From: Bdellovibrionales bacterium
GTDB lineage: Bacteria > Bdellovibrionota > Bdellovibrionia > Bdellovibrionales > UBA1609
Assembly (NCBI GenBank): GCA_028279085.1
Contig: JANQSX010000188.1
Location: 1-8,312 of the forward strand
DNA length: 8,312 bases
Direction: 5' to 3'
In this document: positions 6,586 through 8,312 of the stretch, in pieces
Layout: every line of letters begins with the position of its first letter
How positions within the stretch are numbered: position 1 is the first letter of the stretch
Program-made: the position numbers and the translations under genes
Notes under the pieces: model-generated
Seen by the model: only the letters and a program-made list of their open reading frames with translations
The model's database searches: none
What the model was told of the DNA's origin: nothing

Positions 6586-7152
6586 ATGAAACAAAAATTA
6601 TTACTGTTTATACCTTTAATAGCTACAATTAGTTTTTTAAACATTTCCTGTATGCATCGTCATAAATATAAAAAGATGAAAAAAGCCGGTGTAGCGGTTG
6701 TCTCTCCTGTCAACAAAAGTAAAGCAAAAGGTTGGGTTAGCCTCCATAAAATAAAGAAAAAACAAGTTTTAGTAAAAGCGGAAATTACAGGCTTAAAACC
6801 CAATCAAAAATATGGATTCCATATTCATCAATACGGAGACTGTAGAGACAATGGAAAAAACGCAGGAAGTCACTTAGGTTCCCATAAAGAAGGAAGTAAA
6901 CATGGCTCTCCTGACTCCAAAGAAAAACACATGGGTGACTTAGGCAACTTAATTGCCGGAAAAGATGGAAAAGCTGTATATGAAAAAACTCTTAATATGT
7001 GTATGTACAAGCTGGGAGGCCGTTCAGTAATTATCCACGCCAATGAAGATGATTTAAAATCTCAACCTTCCGGTAATGCCGGTCCCTATATCGGTTGTGG
7101 TGTTATCGGATATGTAAATAAGGATTTATTTAAAGAAGCAACTCCAGAATAA
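6586..7152 (+). CDS. sodC: Cu/Zn superoxide dismutase, exported, probable lipoprotein
   Basis: Disproportionates superoxide to oxygen and hydrogen peroxide outside the cytoplasm. AAGGAG at 6573-6578, 7 nt before the ATG, fixes the start. Residues 1-21 are a signal peptide ending LNISC; Cys22 could be lipidated, although Asn at -3 is not a classical lipobox residue. A basic, His/Met-containing stretch (MHRHKYKKMKK) follows. The SOD domain spans about 35-177. Cu ligands are His79 and His81 (GFHIH), His96 and His151; Zn ligands are bridging His96, His106, His115 and Asp118 (HMGDLGN). Cys86 and Cys171 form the conserved disulfide. Oddity: the active-site Arg that normally lies three residues before the second Cys (Arg143 of the animal enzyme) is Tyr168 here (GNAGPYIGCGVIG). 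The gene has its own leader 113 bp after gspD and ends 11 bp from the convergent glmS stop. Confidence 0.95.
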   Translation: MKQKLLLFIPLIATISFLNISCMHRHKYKKMKKAGVAVVSPVNKSKAKGWVSLHKIKKKQVLVKAEITGLKPNQKYGFHIHQYGDCRDNGKNAGSHLGSHKEGSKHGSPDSKEKHMGDLGNLIAGKDGKAVYEKTLNMCMYKLGGRSVIIHANEDDLKSQPSGNAGPYIGCGVIGYVNKDLFKEATPE

Positions 7153-7163
7153 TCATATAAACA

Positions 7164-8312
7164 TCATTCCACAGTAACGGATTTCGCTAGATTTCTGGGT
7201 TGATCCACATTATGTCCTAAAGCACAGGCAGTATGATAGGCTATCAACTGGAGAGGTAAAACACATAAAATAGAAGAAACATATTCATTACAGGAAGGGA
7301 TAGGTAAAAAACACTCGGATAAAGCACGGGCTGATTGATCTCCTTCCGTACCTATCACAATAAGTTTACCCCCTCTGGATCGTGTTTCTTCCAAATTACT
7401 TAATGTTTTTTGATACACATGAGAGTGAGGGGCTATTCCCATTACAGCCATACTCTTATCTAACAAAGCCAAAGGACCATGTTTCATCTCCCCTGCCGGA
7501 TAAGCTTCCGCGTGCATATAAGTCAGCTCTTTCATTTTCAACGCCCCTTCCAAAGCCAAAGGGTAATAGATATCTCTTCCCAAATAAATAAAACTTTTTA
7601 AAGCCCTCATAAAATGAGCCGCTTTAATATACTCTTTTTCAAAAGATAAAACTTCCTTCATTTGAAAAGGCAAGGATAATAAATCCAGAATCATTTTTTT
7701 CTCTTCAGAAGAATTAAGTTGTTCATTCTTCCTTCCTAAAAACAAAGCTAGTAAAAACAAAATAACCAGAGAGGATGTAAAAGCCTTTGTGCTGGCTACC
7801 GCTTTTTCCACACCGGCTAACATGTAAAGCGACACGGAAGCTTCGCGATCCAAAGAGGAATGAACCACATTACAAAGACTCAACACAGGCAGAGAAAACT
7901 CTTTAGCCATCTTCAACACAGCTAAAGTATCTGCTGTCTCTCCACTTTGAGAGATCAAAAGAACGGGTGTTTGATCTGTCAATACTGGAGAACGATAGCG
8001 AAATTCACTAGCCATATCCACTTCCACGGAAATACGACTGAATTTTTCAATTATATATTTCCCATACAGAGCCGCATAGTAACTACTTCCACAAGCTACT
8101 ATATTGAATTTTCCATTTTTAATGATCTGATTGATAACATCAGAATGATTTTTTAAGTTTATATTTATCTTTGATTCCTTTTTGTCTATATAATGTTGAA
8201 TAATTTTTAAAACACAATCCGGTTGTTCGTGAATTTCTTTTAACTTATAAGAGGGATAATTCCCTTTATCTGTATCTTCAAAAGCAGAACTCCATATTGT
8301 AAAAGACTTTTT
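7164..8312 (-). CDS. glmS: Glutamine-fructose-6-phosphate aminotransferase, C-terminal isomerase part (5' end outside window)
   Basis: Makes glucosamine-6-phosphate from fructose-6-phosphate and glutamine, the first step toward UDP-GlcNAc for peptidoglycan and LPS. The frame is open from the right edge (8312) to the TGA at 7164, giving 382 residues; the GTG codon at 8027 is internal and not a start. The N-terminal glutaminase domain, with its catalytic Cys, lies outside the window. Seen here are the linker motif DKGNYPSYKLKEIHEQP (residues 15-31), the first SIS domain with IVACGSSYYAALYG and LLISQSGETADTL (sugar-phosphate binding) and VASTKAFT, and the second SIS domain with LEGALKMKELTYMHAEAYP and AGEMKHGPLALLD. 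The Lys, Glu and His of the isomerase site (Lys485, Glu488 and His504 in E. coli GlmS) are conserved, as is the family C-terminus DQPRNLAKSVTVE with the Schiff-base Lys. It converges with sodC; no terminator is visible in the 11-bp gap. Confidence 0.97.
   Translation of the reverse strand, partial: KKSFTIWSSAFEDTDKGNYPSYKLKEIHEQPDCVLKIIQHYIDKKESKININLKNHSDVINQIIKNGKFNIVACGSSYYAALYGKYIIEKFSRISVEVDMASEFRYRSPVLTDQTPVLLISQSGETADTLAVLKMAKEFSLPVLSLCNVVHSSLDREASVSLYMLAGVEKAVASTKAFTSSLVILFLLALFLGRKNEQLNSSEEKKMILDLLSLPFQMKEVLSFEKEYIKAAHFMRALKSFIYLGRDIYYPLALEGALKMKELTYMHAEAYPAGEMKHGPLALLDKSMAVMGIAPHSHVYQKTLSNLEETRSRGGKLIVIGTEGDQSARALSECFLPIPSCNEYVSSILCVLPLQLIAYHTACALGHNVDQPRNLAKSVTVE

Noticed and set aside
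7153..7163. Possible shared terminator between sodC and glmS
   Set aside because: The 11-bp gap holds no hairpin or T-run, and none is obvious in the adjoining gene ends.
7947..8156. Plus-strand ORF of 69 codons near the right edge
   Set aside because: Antisense to conserved GlmS isomerase sequence, which is intact through this region.
1..8312. CRISPR arrays, tRNA genes, insertion sequences, toxin-antitoxin or defence genes
   Set aside because: No regularly spaced repeats, cloverleaf, transposase or terminal inverted repeats, and no protein resembling known defence or toxin families was seen.

Overview
This is an 8.3 kb, visibly AT-rich bacterial segment with no rRNA, tRNA, CRISPR array or insertion sequence that I can see. 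The type II secretion genes (an inner-membrane GspC-like protein and an outer-membrane secretin), a Cu/Zn superoxide dismutase with an export signal, and signal-peptide proteins all point to a Gram-negative (diderm) host. The proteins are divergent. A Bdellovibrionota/Oligoflexia-like or other AT-rich proteobacterium is possible, but nothing here fixes the lineage.

Layout, left to right. (1) The window starts inside a minus-strand gene for a signal-peptide protein; only its first 31 codons are present (1-93). (2) An AT-rich spacer (94-350) holds a consensus -10 box and two copies of a 9-bp motif, TTTACTCTA. (3) Two minus-strand genes follow in reading order from right to left: an unrecognised 235-residue protein with a faint malonyltransferase-like core (1739-2446), then enolase (351-1616). 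A small hairpin with AAGGAG at its loop lies in the enolase leader. (4) A 345-bp divergent intergenic region (2447-2791) carries two operator-like inverted repeats and a candidate promoter for the plus-strand genes. (5) gspC (2792-3754) and gspD (3809-6472) form a compact plus-strand pair. GspD ends in an unusual acidic tail of about 120 residues. (6) sodC (6586-7152) follows on the plus strand with its own strong ribosome binding site. (7) glmS enters from the right edge on the minus strand (7164-8312, 5' end missing) and converges on sodC with 11 bp between stops.

How the genes relate. GspC and GspD are the inner-to-outer membrane bridge of a type II secretion system: the HR domain of GspC contacts the N0 domain of GspD in the periplasm. 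The ATPase, platform and pseudopilin genes (gspE, F, G) do not follow here, so the rest of the machine must be elsewhere or absent. Enolase (glycolysis) and GlmS (amino-sugar synthesis for cell wall and LPS) are housekeeping genes. SodC is a periplasmic or membrane-anchored oxidative-stress enzyme. I see no clear undescribed multi-gene system. The most distinctive signals are the GspD acidic tail, a Tyr in place of the usual active-site Arg in SodC, and repeated intergenic motifs.
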